Origin: an uncultured Sphingomonas sp.
GTDB lineage: Bacteria; Pseudomonadota; Alphaproteobacteria; Sphingomonadales; Sphingomonadaceae
NCBI GenBank assembly: GCA_913775315.1
Contig: CAJYIX010000013.1
Location: 62,001 to 126,000, forward strand
Direction: 5' to 3'
Length of the DNA: 64,000 bases
Shown here: positions 19,066 through 29,815 of the stretch, in pieces
How positions within the stretch are numbered: the first letter of the stretch is position 1
How the letters are laid out: each line of letters starts with the position of its first letter
Made by a program: the position numbers and the translations under genes
The notes under the pieces: model-generated
Seen by the model: only the letters and a program-made list of their open reading frames with translations
Database searches by the model: none
Told to the model about the DNA's origin: nothing

Positions 19066-20073
19066 TCAGCCCGCCACCACCGTCTGCTCGATCGCGCCGA
19101 AGATCGAGTGGTGCCGGTCGTCCTCCGCCCAGATGCGCACCGTGTCGCCAGCCTTCAGGAACGGCGTCGTCGCCGCACCGCCCTCGATCGTCTCGACCGT
19201 GCGGATCTCGGCGATGCAGGAATAGCCGACGCCGCCCTCGGCGATGGGCTTGCCCGGCCCGCCATTGGCATCGCGGTTGGAAACGGTGCCCGAACCGATG
19301 ATCGTCCCGGCCCCCAGCGCGCGCGTCTTGGCCGCGTGCGCGATCAGCGTGCCGAAGTCGAAGGTCATATCGACCCCCGCCTCCGCCCGGCCGAAAGGCT
19401 GGCCGTTGAGATCGACGTTCAGGCGGCGATGGAGCTTGCCGTCCTGCCACCAGTCGCCGAGCGATTCGGGGGTCACGAACACCGGCGAAAAGGCGCTGGC
19501 GGGCTTGGACTGGAAGAAACCGAACCCCTTGGCGAGTTCGCCGGGGATGAGGCCGCGCAGCGACACGTCGTTGGTCAGCCCGACCAAGCGGACGGCGGCC
19601 AGCGCCTCCTCCCGGCTCGCGCCCTGCGCCACGTCGCCGGTCACGACCACCACCTCGGCCTCGAGATCACAGCCCCAGCTTTCGTCGGCCAGCGGGATCG
19701 GATCGCGCGGGGATAGGAACCCGTCCGAGCCGCCCTGGTACATCAGCGGATCGTGCCAGAAGCTCTCGGGCATTTCTGCCCCGCGTGCCTGTCGCACCAG
19801 CGCGACGTGGTTCACGTACGCCGAACCATCGGCCCACTGATACGCGCGCGGCAGCGGCGAGGCGGCGTCGCGCTCGTGGAACCGCTCGCGCGGGATCACT
19901 TCGTGGTCCAGGTCGGTCGCCAGGTTCTGAAGGTCGCCCGCCAAGCGGTCCCAGTCGTCGAGCGCGGCCTGCAGCGTGGGCGCGATCTGACTGGCGTCGG
20001 CATACCAGGCAAGGTCGCTCGACACGACCACCAGACGACCGTCCCGTCCCGCTTTCAGGCTTGCCAGTTTCAT
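19066..20073 (-). CDS. Fumarylacetoacetate hydrolase (FAH) family protein, first copy
   Basis: A 335-residue metal-dependent C-C hydrolase of the FAH fold. The metal-binding acidic residues sit in CDLEAEVVVVTGD and the following TNDVSLRG, and the substrate-loop segment AGTIIGSGTVSN is conserved. The start at 20073 is chosen for its GGAGAGAG ribosome site and the KLASLKAGRDGRL N-terminus. Residues 95-190 align well with the second FAH gene at 40794 (LPRAYQWADGSA against LPRAWQWLDGSA, PLMYQG in both), so the two are paralogues of one subfamily. Fumarylacetoacetase in tyrosine breakdown is possible, but no homogentisate dioxygenase is nearby. Confidence 0.88.
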   Translation of the reverse strand: MKLASLKAGRDGRLVVVSSDLAWYADASQIAPTLQAALDDWDRLAGDLQNLATDLDHEVIPRERFHERDAASPLPRAYQWADGSAYVNHVALVRQARGAEMPESFWHDPLMYQGGSDGFLSPRDPIPLADESWGCDLEAEVVVVTGDVAQGASREEALAAVRLVGLTNDVSLRGLIPGELAKGFGFFQSKPASAFSPVFVTPESLGDWWQDGKLHRRLNVDLNGQPFGRAEAGVDMTFDFGTLIAHAAKTRALGAGTIIGSGTVSNRDANGGPGKPIAEGGVGYSCIAEIRTVETIEGGAATTPFLKAGDTVRIWAEDDRHHSIFGAIEQTVVAG

Positions 20074-20180
20074 ATCTCTCTCCACATCCTCTGTCCCATC
20101 CTTAGCCCGCTCTCGCCCCATGTCGAGCGACCCTGCGTGGGTGATTGACAAGTCCCTGAAATCCCCGCCATCGCTGGCAC

Positions 20181-23100
20181 ATGCATTCGGGGCTGCGCTT
20201 TCTGGACCATCCGGGCGAGATGGCGGCGCGCATCCGCGAAAAGGATTGGCGCGGCCACCCGCTCGGCCCGCCGGAGACGTGGCCGCAGGCGCTGCGATTC
20301 AGTCTCAACCTCGCGCTCGCCTCGTCCTTTCCGATGGCGATCTATTGGGGGCCGGACTTCCACCTCCTCTATAACGACGCGTGGTCGGCGATCCCGGCCG
20401 ACCGGCATCCCTGGGCGCTGGGACGGCCGGGGGCGGAGGTCTGGTCGGATATCTGGGACGTGGTCGGCCCCGCGTTCGAGACCGCGATGCGCGACGGCAC
20501 GCCGTTCACCAGCTTCGATCAGTTGCTGATGATGGAGCGGGACGGCGTCCCGACCGAAACCTACTGGAATTATTCGGGCACGCCGATCCGCGACGAGTTC
20601 GGCAAGGTCGCCGGCATCCTCAACCAGGGGAACGAGACGACGCGCTTCGTGCTGGCCGAACGCGAGAGCCGCGCCGAAATCGAGCGCCTGAACGAGCTGT
20701 TCCAGCAATCGCCGGGCGCAGTCGCGCTGGTCTCGGGCCCCGAGCACCGGTTCGAGATGGCCAACGACACCTATCTGGAGTTGATCGGCCGGCGCGACGT
20801 GATCGGCCGTCCGGTGCGAGAGGTAGTCCCCGAAGTGGTCGAGCAAGGCTTCGCCGACCTGCTCGACAATGTGCGGAAAACGGGCAAGACCTATCGCGCG
20901 TGGGGCGCGCGGATCATGCTGGCGCGCGGCGGCACCGCCCCGCTCGAGGAACGGATCGTCGACTTCGTCTATCAGCCGATCCGTGACGGTACGGGCGAGG
21001 TCGCGCGCATCTTCATTGAGGCGACCGACGTCACCGACCGCGCCGTCGCCGAACGCGCGCTGGAGGAAAGCCAGGCGCGGCTCGAACTCGCGCTACAGGC
21101 GGCGCAGGGCGTCGGCGTCTGGGACTGGGACGTGGTCAACGACCGCGTGACCGCCGATGGCAGCTTCGCACGGCTCTACGGTGCCGAGGTCGGCGACCCG
21201 GCCGAAGGGGCGCCGCTCGACGATTTCTTTGCCGCGATTCATCCCGACGATGCCGAGCGGGTTCGCGCTTCGATCGACGCGACGCTGCTCCACGGCACTG
21301 CATTTTCTGAGGAGTATCGCCTCGTCCAGCCCGACGGCTCGATCCGCTGGGTGATGGCGGAGGGGCGGGCGCTGCGCGGCGAGGGCGGCGCGATGGTCCG
21401 CTTCCCCGGCATCACCTTCGACATCACCCAGCGCAAGGCCGCGGAGGAAGCCGCGCGGGCGACGACCGAGGAACTGCGTCAGGCGACCGAGACGCAGGCG
21501 TTCATCTATTCGCTCGCCGAACGACAGCGCGGGCTCGACACGCCCGATGCGATCATGCGCCTGACCGCCGCGGCGCTGGGCCGGCGGATGGCGCTCGACC
21601 GCGTCGGCTTCTATCGTATCGCACCCGACGGCAGCGCGTGGTTCGGCCCCGGCTGGACCAGCGGGCGCTTGCCGCTGATGCGCGGCTCCCTTTCGGCGGA
21701 CGAGCTCGGCCTTCCAATGACGGAGGCCTATCGCGAGGGCCGGACGCTCGTCAGCGGCGATTGCGCCAGCGACGAGTGCGTCGCGGGCAGCGCGGTCAGC
21801 CGGTTGACCGCCGCGGTGATCGGCGTGCCCCTGCTGCGACAGGGACGCTGGCTCGCCACCCTCTACGTCAATCAGGCCGAACCGCGTGCCTGGAGCCCGG
21901 AGGACATCGCCTTCGTTGAGGCGGTGGCCGAAATCTCATGGGATGCGGTGGAGCGCGCCAACGCCGTCGCCGCGCTGCGCGAAAGCGAGGCCCAGTTCCG
22001 CGCGATCACCGATTCGATCGACCACATGGTCTGGGCCGCGACACCCGACGGCGCGGTCGATTACTATAATGCGCGCTGGTACGAATATACCGGCAGTGAG
22101 CCGGGCAGCACCGATGGCGATGCCTGGGACCGCGTCCTGCACCCCGACGACCGCGACGGGGCGTTCGCCGCTTGGGGCGATGCGGTCGAGACCGGCCGGG
22201 ACTATCAGCGCGAATACCGCATCTGGCACGCGCCGAGTGGCAGCTATCGCTGGGCGATGGGCCGCGCGACGGCGGTGCGTGACAGCGATGGGCGCGTCAC
22301 CCGCTGGTTCGGCACCACCACCGATATCCAGACCGTGGTCGAGGCACGCGACGTCCTCGCCCGCTCGCGCGAGGATCTGGAGCGCGCGGTCGAGGATCGG
22401 ACGCGGCAGCTGATGGCCGCGGAAGAACAGCTGCGACAGGCGCAGAAGATGGAAGCGGTGGGCCAGTTGACCGGCGGCATCGCGCACGACTTCAACAACA
22501 TGCTCGCCGTCGTCATCGGCGCGCTCGACCTGCTCGAACGGCGGGTGGCGCAGGGGTCGACCGATATCGCCCGCTACCTGACCGCCGCGCGTGACGGCGC
22601 GACGCGGGCAGCCGGGCTGACGCAGCGGCTGCTCGCCTTTGCGCGCCAGACGCCGCTGGCGCCGCGACCGATCGACCTCGACGCAATGGTGACGGGGATG
22701 CTCGACCTGCTCGTCCGCACGATCGGCGACGATATCCGCGTCGAGACGCATCTGGCCGGCGACTTGCGCCCCGCGGTCGCCGATCCCAGCCAGCTCGAGA
22801 ACGTGGTCCTCAACCTTGCCGTCAATGCGCGCGATGCAATGGCCGGCGGCGGCACGCTGACGATCGCGACCAGCCAGCACCGCGTCGAGGGGGAGGAGGC
22901 CGAACGCTACGGCGTCGCCCCCGGCGATTTCCTGCGCCTCTGCGTCGCGGATACCGGGGCGGGCATGCCGCCCGACGTGGTCAGGCGCGCGTTCGAGCCC
23001 TTCTTCACGACCAAGGCGGTGGGCAAGGGCACCGGTCTCGGCCTCAGCCAAGTGTTCGGCTTCGTGCGCCAGTCGGGTGGCCATGTCCGCATCGATTCGA

Positions 23101-23567
23101 CGCCCGGCGAGGGAACGTCGGTGCACCTCTACCTCCCCTGCGCCGCGGCCGAAGCGACGGCTCCGCGCGATCGCGTGGCGGCCGATCGCGAGCCGCCGCG
23201 CGCACGACCGGGTGAGCGCGTGCTGGTAGTCGAGGACGAGGAGCGCGTCCGCAGCTTCTCGGTCGAGGCGCTGCGCGACCTCGGCTACGGCGTCGATGCG
23301 GCGGCGAGCGGGCCGGAGGCGCTGGCGGTGATCGATGCGGGGCTGCGACCCAGCCTGCTCTTCACCGACATGGTGATGCCCGACATGACCGGCCGCGAGC
23401 TGGCCGATGCCGCGCGCCGACGCGTCCCCGATCTGCGCGTCCTGTTCACCAGCGGCTACACACGCGAGCAGCGGGCCGAGGGGATTCCGGGCGGCCCGCC
23501 GCTCCTGCCCAAGCCCTTCAACCTCCAGCAACTGGCCGACCGCGTGCGCGAGGCGCTGGATCGCTGA
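20181..23567 (+). CDS. Hybrid sensor histidine kinase with PAS, GAF and receiver domains
   Basis: A 1128-residue soluble kinase with no membrane segment seen. Rough order: an N-terminal PAS-like domain (about 30-150), PAS (170-290), PAS_3 (300-415), GAF (435-590), PAS (600-720), HisKA with the phospho-acceptor His769 in GGIAHDFNNML, HATPase (865-985, with the G box GKGTGLGLSQVFGF), and a C-terminal receiver (1010-1125) with phospho-acceptor Asp1063 in LLFTDMVMPDMTG and Lys in LLPKPFN. The absence of a DNA-binding output means it hands the signal to an unlinked partner. The signal is unknown; multiple PAS and GAF domains suggest redox, light or small-ligand input. It is divergent from the FAH gene by 107 bases. 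Confidence 0.93.
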   Translation: MHSGLRFLDHPGEMAARIREKDWRGHPLGPPETWPQALRFSLNLALASSFPMAIYWGPDFHLLYNDAWSAIPADRHPWALGRPGAEVWSDIWDVVGPAFETAMRDGTPFTSFDQLLMMERDGVPTETYWNYSGTPIRDEFGKVAGILNQGNETTRFVLAERESRAEIERLNELFQQSPGAVALVSGPEHRFEMANDTYLELIGRRDVIGRPVREVVPEVVEQGFADLLDNVRKTGKTYRAWGARIMLARGGTAPLEERIVDFVYQPIRDGTGEVARIFIEATDVTDRAVAERALEESQARLELALQAAQGVGVWDWDVVNDRVTADGSFARLYGAEVGDPAEGAPLDDFFAAIHPDDAERVRASIDATLLHGTAFSEEYRLVQPDGSIRWVMAEGRALRGEGGAMVRFPGITFDITQRKAAEEAARATTEELRQATETQAFIYSLAERQRGLDTPDAIMRLTAAALGRRMALDRVGFYRIAPDGSAWFGPGWTSGRLPLMRGSLSADELGLPMTEAYREGRTLVSGDCASDECVAGSAVSRLTAAVIGVPLLRQGRWLATLYVNQAEPRAWSPEDIAFVEAVAEISWDAVERANAVAALRESEAQFRAITDSIDHMVWAATPDGAVDYYNARWYEYTGSEPGSTDGDAWDRVLHPDDRDGAFAAWGDAVETGRDYQREYRIWHAPSGSYRWAMGRATAVRDSDGRVTRWFGTTTDIQTVVEARDVLARSREDLERAVEDRTRQLMAAEEQLRQAQKMEAVGQLTGGIAHDFNNMLAVVIGALDLLERRVAQGSTDIARYLTAARDGATRAAGLTQRLLAFARQTPLAPRPIDLDAMVTGMLDLLVRTIGDDIRVETHLAGDLRPAVADPSQLENVVLNLAVNARDAMAGGGTLTIATSQHRVEGEEAERYGVAPGDFLRLCVADTGAGMPPDVVRRAFEPFFTTKAVGKGTGLGLSQVFGFVRQSGGHVRIDSTPGEGTSVHLYLPCAAAEATAPRDRVAADREPPRARPGERVLVVEDEERVRSFSVEALRDLGYGVDAAASGPEALAVIDAGLRPSLLFTDMVMPDMTGRELADAARRRVPDLRVLFTSGYTREQRAEGIPGGPPLLPKPFNLQQLADRVREALDR

Positions 23568-23643
23568 GCCCGCCACGGGTGGACGAACCCGCCCCCCCGC
23601 GATAGGGCGGCGGCTTCTCTTCGAACAGCATCGGATGGGCTGA

Positions 23644-24933
<1,290 letters not shown>

Positions 24934-24942
24934 CAAAGAAAA

Positions 24943-24971
24943 CCCCGCGCCGGACGGCGCGGGGCATCTTT
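24943..24971. terminator. Bidirectional terminator between purA and the minus-strand exported-protein gene
   Basis: CCCCGCGCC (24943-24951) and GGCGCGGGG (24956-24964) make a perfect 9-base-pair stem with a 4-base loop. It is flanked by AAAGAAAA on the left and CATCTTT on the right, so it can act on both strands. Confidence 0.8.
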
Positions 24972-24993
24972 CCGTAGTGATCCGTCGAGGGGG

Positions 24994-25275
24994 TCAGCCC
25001 TGCGGCGGGGTCGTGCCGGTCTGCGGCGCGGTCGTGGTGCCGGTGGGCGACGCCGGCACCGGATCCGGAGTCGTATCCGGCGTGTTCGGCACGTTGGGCT
25101 CGGTCGTCGCCGTATCGGGCTGCTGGTTGTCGTCGGCCGGATTGGTCGGCGCCTGATCGCCCGGCATCGGCTGCGTCTGGCCCTGCGTCTGCGGGGTGGT
25201 CTGCGGCATCGTCTGGGCGACCGCGGCGGTCGATCCGGCAAGGATCAGAAGGCCTGCAAGAGCGTGCTTTTTCAT
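24994..25275 (-). CDS. Small exported Pro/Thr/Gln-rich low-complexity protein
   Basis: A 93-residue protein with a clear Sec signal peptide (MKKHALAGLLILAGSTAAVAQ, cut near AVAQ). The mature part is almost entirely Pro, Thr, Gln, Asp and Asn with no predicted fold. Start 25275 follows a GGAGAGG ribosome site; a longer frame start lacks one. I know no function. Such disordered periplasmic tails occur commonly in sphingomonads, and the gene may be conserved in context rather than in sequence. It shares the purA hairpin as its terminator. Confidence 0.72.
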   Translation of the reverse strand: MKKHALAGLLILAGSTAAVAQTMPQTTPQTQGQTQPMPGDQAPTNPADDNQQPDTATTEPNVPNTPDTTPDPVPASPTGTTTAPQTGTTPPQG

Positions 25276-25384
25276 GGCGTTACCTCTCCATTGTCGTGTC
25301 GGAAAGAATAACTGCCGAAAATCGCAAAGGAGCCGCAATTCAACGCTTGACAGGCTCGATTGGCCCGATTCCGGCCATAATCGA

Positions 25385-26455
25385 TCAGGTCCCGCACTGC
25401 GCGCGGTGGAGCAGCTTCTGATCGGCGAGGACCAGCGCCAGCATCGCCTCGACCACCGGCACCCCGCGAATGCCGACGCAGGGGTCGTGCCGCCCCCTGG
25501 TCATGATCTCCGCCGCCGCGCCGTCGCGGTCGATCGTCTCGACCGGGGTCAGGATCGAACTGGTGGGCTTGAACGCGCAGCGCAAGCGCACCGGCTGGCC
25601 GGTCGAGATGCCGCCCGCGATCCCGCCGGCATGGTTGGCGAGGAAAGCGGGCCCTGTATCACCCGGCCGCATCGGATCGGCATTCTGCTCGCCGGTCAGC
25701 CGCGCCGCCTCGAACCCGTCGCCGATCTCCACGCCTTTGACCGCGTTGATCGACATCACCGCTGCCGCCAGCTCGCTGTCGAGCTTGGCATAGAGCGGCG
25801 CACCCCAGCCTGGCGGAACCCCCGTTGCCTCCGCCGCGACGACCGCGCCCAGTGACGACCCGGCCTTGCGCGCATTGTCGACAAGGCGTTCCCAGCGGAT
25901 CGCGGCGTCGGGGTCGGGGCAGAAGAAGGGATTGCGGGTGATCTCGGCGGCATCGAAGCGGGAATAATCGATCGCGTCACCGCCGATCGCCTCGACCCAG
26001 GCAGTGATCGATACCTCCGGGATCACCGCCCGCGCCACTGCGCCCGCCGCCACCCTGCTTGCGGTCTCGCGCGCCGACGACCGCCCGCCGCCGCGATAGT
26101 CGCGGAAGCCGTATTTGGCGTCATAGGCATAGTCGGCGTGGCCGGGACGATAGGCCTTGGCGACGTCGGAATAGTCCTTCGACCGCTGGTCGACATTCTC
26201 GATCATCAAGCTAATCGGCGTGCCGGTCGTCCGCCCCTCGAACACGCCGGACAGGATGCGCACTTCGTCGGGCTCACGGCGCTGCGTCGTGAACCGGCTG
26301 GTGCCCGGCCGGCGCGCATCAAGGAAGGGCTGGATGTCCGCTTCACTCAGCGCCAGCCCCGGCGGGCACCCGTCGACCACTGCACCGATCGCCCGCCCGT
26401 GGCTCTCCCCCCAAGTGGTGAAGCGGAAGACACGGCCGAAGGTGTTGAAGCTCAT
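25385..26455 (-). CDS. aroC: Chorismate synthase
   Basis: A 356-residue FMN-dependent enzyme that converts EPSP to chorismate, the last step of the shikimate pathway. The N-terminus [17 protein letters not shown] is the family signature 1, [29 protein letters not shown] is signature region 2 and RGRHDPCVG is signature 3. The start at 26455 overlaps the stop of the GNAT gene (ATGA), so it is the last gene of a coupled minus-strand run. A chorismate mutase gene lies far away at 62610. Confidence 0.97.
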   Translation of the reverse strand: MSFNTFGRVFRFTTWGESHGRAIGAVVDGCPPGLALSEADIQPFLDARRPGTSRFTTQRREPDEVRILSGVFEGRTTGTPISLMIENVDQRSKDYSDVAKAYRPGHADYAYDAKYGFRDYRGGGRSSARETASRVAAGAVARAVIPEVSITAWVEAIGGDAIDYSRFDAAEITRNPFFCPDPDAAIRWERLVDNARKAGSSLGAVVAAEATGVPPGWGAPLYAKLDSELAAAVMSINAVKGVEIGDGFEAARLTGEQNADPMRPGDTGPAFLANHAGGIAGGISTGQPVRLRCAFKPTSSILTPVETIDRDGAAAEIMTRGRHDPCVGIRGVPVVEAMLALVLADQKLLHRAQCGT

Positions 26456-26961
26456 GCGTCCTCCGCCAGCATCGCAAAGGCGGGCGCATGCGCCGCGACC
26501 CCGCGCACCCCGCACGGCATCCCCGCCGTCTGGAGCGGCAGGGCCATCAGGTTCGCGCCCGCATAGGGGCTGTCGAATCCCTGCGCGAGATCGGCGGCAT
26601 AGCCGAACCGCCCATAATAGGCCGGATCGCCGAGCACGAAGCTCAGCACCCACCCCGCCTTCGCCAGCGCGTCGTGACCCGCGGCGACCAGCGCCTCACC
26701 CACGCCCTGTCGCCGCCACGGCCCCGCGACGGCGAGCGGCGCGAGCGCAACGGCGGCGATGTCGCTGCCGTTTACATCCACCGCCATCCGGCTGAACACC
26801 GCCGCCCCGACCAGATCGGGGTCGGTCGCGACCATCGTCAGCACCATGTCACCGTCGATGCACAACCGCCGTACCAGATCGGCCTCCCCCGCGCCGAAGC
26901 TCTGGCGCAGGAAGGTGTCGAGCGCGGGCACGTCCTCGGGCCGGGCGGGGCGGATTTCCAT
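26452..26961 (-). CDS. GNAT family N-acetyltransferase (YhbS-like)
   Basis: A 169-residue acetyl-CoA-dependent transferase. The start [14 protein letters not shown] and the acetyl-CoA loop [10 protein letters not shown] (Q/R-x-x-G-x-A) are typical of GNAT proteins. [15 protein letters not shown] is the YhbS-subgroup signature. The acceptor, a small molecule or protein, is unknown. It is translationally coupled to aroC by a 4-base overlap and follows fabI by 14 bases. The longer open frame over this region is a shadow inside fabI. Confidence 0.87.
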   Translation of the reverse strand: MEIRPARPEDVPALDTFLRQSFGAGEADLVRRLCIDGDMVLTMVATDPDLVGAAVFSRMAVDVNGSDIAAVALAPLAVAGPWRRQGVGEALVAAGHDALAKAGWVLSFVLGDPAYYGRFGYAADLAQGFDSPYAGANLMALPLQTAGMPCGVRGVAAHAPAFAMLAEDA

Positions 26962-26975
26962 CTGGCGAGCGGCTG

Positions 26976-27803
26976 TCAGCTCAGCGCGATATCCGGCGCG
27001 TCCTCGGCCTTCATGCCGATGACGTTGTAGCCGGCGTCGACGTGATGCACCTCGCCCGTCACGCCCGAGGCGAGGTCGGACAGGAGATAAAGGCCCGCGC
27101 CGCCCACATCCTCGATTGTCACGTTGCGGCGGAGCGGGGCGTTGAGCTCGTTCCACTTGAGGATGTAGCGGAAGTCGCCGATGCCGCTGGCCGCCAGCGT
27201 CTTGATCGGTCCGGCCGAGATCGCGTTGACGCGGATGTTCTCCGGCCCCAGGTCGACCGCCAGATACTTGACCGAAGTGTCGAGCGCCGACTTGGCGACG
27301 CCCATCACGTTGTAATGCGGCACGACCTTTTCCGAGCCATAATAGGTGAGCGTCAGCAGCGAGCCGCCGCCCGTGCCCGTTTCGGGGTCGTAGGGCTTCA
27401 TCATCGCGCGCGCGCGCTGCGCGACGGCGGTGAACGAATAGACGCTGACATTCATCGTCATCAGGAAGTTTTCGAGGCTGGTGTCGTAATAGCGGCCGCG
27501 CAGCTCGTTCTTGTCCGAAAAGCCGATCGCGTGGACGACGAAGTCGATCGTCTCCCACCGCTCGCGAAGCGTCGCGAAGGCGGCGTCGAGCGAGGCCATG
27601 TCGGAGGCGTCGCATTCGAAGGTGAAGTCGGAGCCCAGCTGCTCGGCCAGCGGCTTCACCCGCTTGCCCAGCGCCTCACCCTGATAGCTGAAGGCCAGCT
27701 CGGCGCCATGCTGGGCAAGCTGCTTGGCGATCCCCCAGGCAAGCGATCGGTCGTTGGCCAGGCCCATGATGAGCCCGCGCTTGCCCTGCATCAATCCGGT
27801 CAC
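26976..27803 (-). CDS. fabI: Enoyl-[acyl-carrier-protein] reductase (NADH), FabI
   Basis: A 275-residue short-chain reductase that completes each fatty-acid elongation cycle and is the triclosan target. It has the divergent FabI nucleotide-binding start GKRGLIMGLANDRSLAWGIA, the catalytic Tyr-x6-Lys in HYNVMGVAKSALD and the substrate-loop SAGPIKTLAASGI. I prefer GTG at 27803 (MTGLMQGKRG) because AAGGAGAT lies upstream at a better distance than for the ATG at 27791, and because GTGA overlaps the yihY stop. This is a tightly coupled gene in the dnaJ-type to aroC run. Confidence 0.95.
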   Translation of the reverse strand: MTGLMQGKRGLIMGLANDRSLAWGIAKQLAQHGAELAFSYQGEALGKRVKPLAEQLGSDFTFECDASDMASLDAAFATLRERWETIDFVVHAIGFSDKNELRGRYYDTSLENFLMTMNVSVYSFTAVAQRARAMMKPYDPETGTGGGSLLTLTYYGSEKVVPHYNVMGVAKSALDTSVKYLAVDLGPENIRVNAISAGPIKTLAASGIGDFRYILKWNELNAPLRRNVTIEDVGGAGLYLLSDLASGVTGEVHHVDAGYNVIGMKAEDAPDIALS

Positions 27804-28750
27804 GACGCCTGTATCTCCTTTTCGACGTGCGCGGGCTCTAGACCGTTTTCGGGCACTTCCGCCAGTGCGGCGTTCAATTCCGCGCCGACGACGAGGCCAA
27901 GGCCGACGACGAAGAAGAAGATGAGTGCGATCATCACCCCAGCCAGGCTGCCATAGGTCAGATCGTAATTGCCGAGGCTCCCCAGGATCGCGGGGAGCAG
28001 CGCAGTCGTCGCCATCCACCAGACGGTGACGATCGCCGCGCCCGGCCATTTCGGGCATTTCGAATAGCGCCAGCGCGACGGGGTGAGCGAATAGAACAGC
28101 ATGTAGAGCGCGCCGAACAGCGCCAGCGCCGGCGCGATCCGGGTGATCGACACGATCTGCGCCACGTCGCCCGCGAACGGCAGGACGCGGACGATGAACG
28201 CCTCCGCGCCCGTCAGCACCACCTGGAAGCTGAAGGCGATGAGGACGAGGATGACCGAAGCAATGATGAGCCCGATCGACCCCAGCCGATATTCCCAGAA
28301 CGGCCGCGACATGGTGACGCCATACGCCTGGCGAAGGACGCCGCGCACCGTCTCGATGAAGCTCGCCGTCGTCCATAGCCCGACGATGACACCGAACCAC
28401 ACAAGGCTGCCCGCCCGCGCCGCCAGCACGTCGGTGATCGGCTTTTGCAGCACCTCCGCCACATCGGGGGGAACGGTGTTCAGAAAGCCCTGCAACGCAC
28501 GCAGGCCGTCGCCGGTCCGCCCGAACACCCGTGCGATCGACGCGGCGACGATGAAAAACGGGAACAGCGTCAGGATCGACAGATAGGCAAGGTTGCCCGC
28601 GTGCGTAAATCCGCTGGTGAAGGTGCCCACCGCCACCCGCTTCGTCACCTCGATCGCGCGCGCGCCGATGCCCAGGCTGGCGAGGTGCCGGCGCACGGCA
28701 CCCTCCTTCGCGCGCCCCTCAGGCGTCAGGTCGTGCGGATTCCCCTTCAT
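27800..28750 (-). CDS. YihY/virulence factor BrkB family membrane protein
   Basis: A 316-residue inner-membrane protein with about six helices: LAYLSILTLFPFFIVAAS, SLVWFGVIVGLW, SIGLIIASVILVLIAFSF, APALALFGALYMLFY, a segment after the YxxTPSRWR motif, and LAGVMIALIFFFVVGLGLVVGAELNA. These are the YihY/BrkB pattern. The family was once labelled RNase BN in error, and its transport or other role is unknown. The start at 28750 (MKGNPHDL) sits 7 bases after the dnaJ-type gene; the upstream extension lies inside that gene. Confidence 0.9.
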   Translation of the reverse strand: MKGNPHDLTPEGRAKEGAVRRHLASLGIGARAIEVTKRVAVGTFTSGFTHAGNLAYLSILTLFPFFIVAASIARVFGRTGDGLRALQGFLNTVPPDVAEVLQKPITDVLAARAGSLVWFGVIVGLWTTASFIETVRGVLRQAYGVTMSRPFWEYRLGSIGLIIASVILVLIAFSFQVVLTGAEAFIVRVLPFAGDVAQIVSITRIAPALALFGALYMLFYSLTPSRWRYSKCPKWPGAAIVTVWWMATTALLPAILGSLGNYDLTYGSLAGVMIALIFFFVVGLGLVVGAELNAALAEVPENGLEPAHVEKEIQAS

Positions 28751-28757
28751 CGAGGGG

Positions 28758-29687
28758 TCAGACGCCGAGGCGACCGCGCGGGTTCCCCTTGCGTCCGGCG
28801 TCCCAGCGCTCGGCAAACTCGATCAGCGCATCGTCTGGCGCCGGCAGGTCGACCATCAGCGTGACATAGAGGTCGCCGCGCCCGCCGCCGGCCCTCTTGT
28901 GAAAGCCGCGCCCGCGCACGCGCAGCGTCTTGCCCGAGGTCGAACCCTTCGGCACCTTGAGCATCACCGCGCCGTCGGGGGTGGGCACGCGCACCTCGGC
29001 CCCGAGCACCGCCTCGGCCAGGCTGACGGGTAGATCGAGACGCACATCGTCGCCGTCGCGGGTGAAGAAGGCGTGCGGCTGCACCTCAATCGTCACGATC
29101 GCGTCGCCGTTGCCGCCGGGGCCGGCCTGACCCTTGCCGGCGAGGCGCATCTGCGTGCCGCTCTCGACCCCGGCGGGCAGCTTCACCTCGATCGTCCCGC
29201 CGTCGGGCAGCGTCAGCCGCTGCGGCGCTAGCGTCACGGCGTCGATGAAGGATACCGCCACGCGATAGGCGACGTTCGCACCCTTGGGCGCCTGTTGCCG
29301 CCGGCCGAACCCGCTGGCGAACCCGCCGCCGCCGCGACCGCCGCTGAACAGCCCCTCGAAAATGTCGCTGAAGTCGCCGCCCTCGCCGCCGAAATCGGGA
29401 CGAAAACCGCCCGCGCCGCCCCCCGATCCCGGCCCGCCGCGCCCGAAGCCGAACGGGGCGGCCGGATTACCGTCGCCGTCGATCTCACCGCGGTCGAAGC
29501 GCGCGCGCTTGTCCTTGTCGCTCAGGAGGTCGTAGGCGTTGGTCACCTGGCTGAAGCGCTCGGCGGCCTTTGGATTGTCGCGATTGCGGTCGGGGTGCAG
29601 CTCTTTCGCGAGCTTGCGATACGCCTTCTTGATCTCGTCCTCGCCCGCACCGCGCGCGACGCCCAGGATTGCGTAAGGATCGGCCAC
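28758..29687 (-). CDS. DnaJ-type co-chaperone without zinc finger (CbpA-like)
   Basis: A 309-residue Hsp40. The J domain (residues 1-70) contains the HPD triad in ELHPDRNRDN, followed by a Gly/Phe-rich linker (about 75-130, almost all Gly, Phe, Arg and Ser) and two C-terminal substrate-binding barrels (VEVKLPAGVESGTQMRL, and VMLKVPKGSTSGKTLRVRGRGF). The four CxxCxGxG repeats of true DnaJ are missing, so this is a class II protein like CbpA. It starts the coupled yihY-fabI-GNAT-aroC run. The long glycine linker gives spurious open frames on the other strand. Confidence 0.92.
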   Translation of the reverse strand: MADPYAILGVARGAGEDEIKKAYRKLAKELHPDRNRDNPKAAERFSQVTNAYDLLSDKDKRARFDRGEIDGDGNPAAPFGFGRGGPGSGGGAGGFRPDFGGEGGDFSDIFEGLFSGGRGGGGFASGFGRRQQAPKGANVAYRVAVSFIDAVTLAPQRLTLPDGGTIEVKLPAGVESGTQMRLAGKGQAGPGGNGDAIVTIEVQPHAFFTRDGDDVRLDLPVSLAEAVLGAEVRVPTPDGAVMLKVPKGSTSGKTLRVRGRGFHKRAGGGRGDLYVTLMVDLPAPDDALIEFAERWDAGRKGNPRGRLGV

Positions 29688-29742
29688 TTGTTTCCCCGTT
29701 TTTGTTCGATCCGCTCATGCGGATATGCAGTGACGGCCCGCG

Positions 29743-29761
29743 CCTCGTTCACCGAACGAGG
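29743..29761. promoter_or_regulatory. Perfect 8-base inverted repeat upstream of the dnaJ-type gene
   Basis: CCTCGTTC (29743-29750) and GAACGAGG (29754-29761) flank a 3-base loop, 56 bases upstream of the dnaJ-type start. It could be a stem-loop in the leader, a terminator for the transglutaminase gene, or a protein site. There is no T-tract and it does not resemble the CIRCE consensus. A smaller repeat, TCCGC/GCGGA, lies at 29710-29723. Confidence 0.35.
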
Positions 29762-29815
29762 AAACGACCCTGCACCTTTCGTCCTTAAATGGGCGCGGGT
29801 TACCGGATTGGCAAT

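Noticed and set aside
25348-25378. TTGACA with downstream CATAAT on plus strand
   Set aside because: Spacing is 23 bases and it would read into aroC antisense; not a credible promoter.
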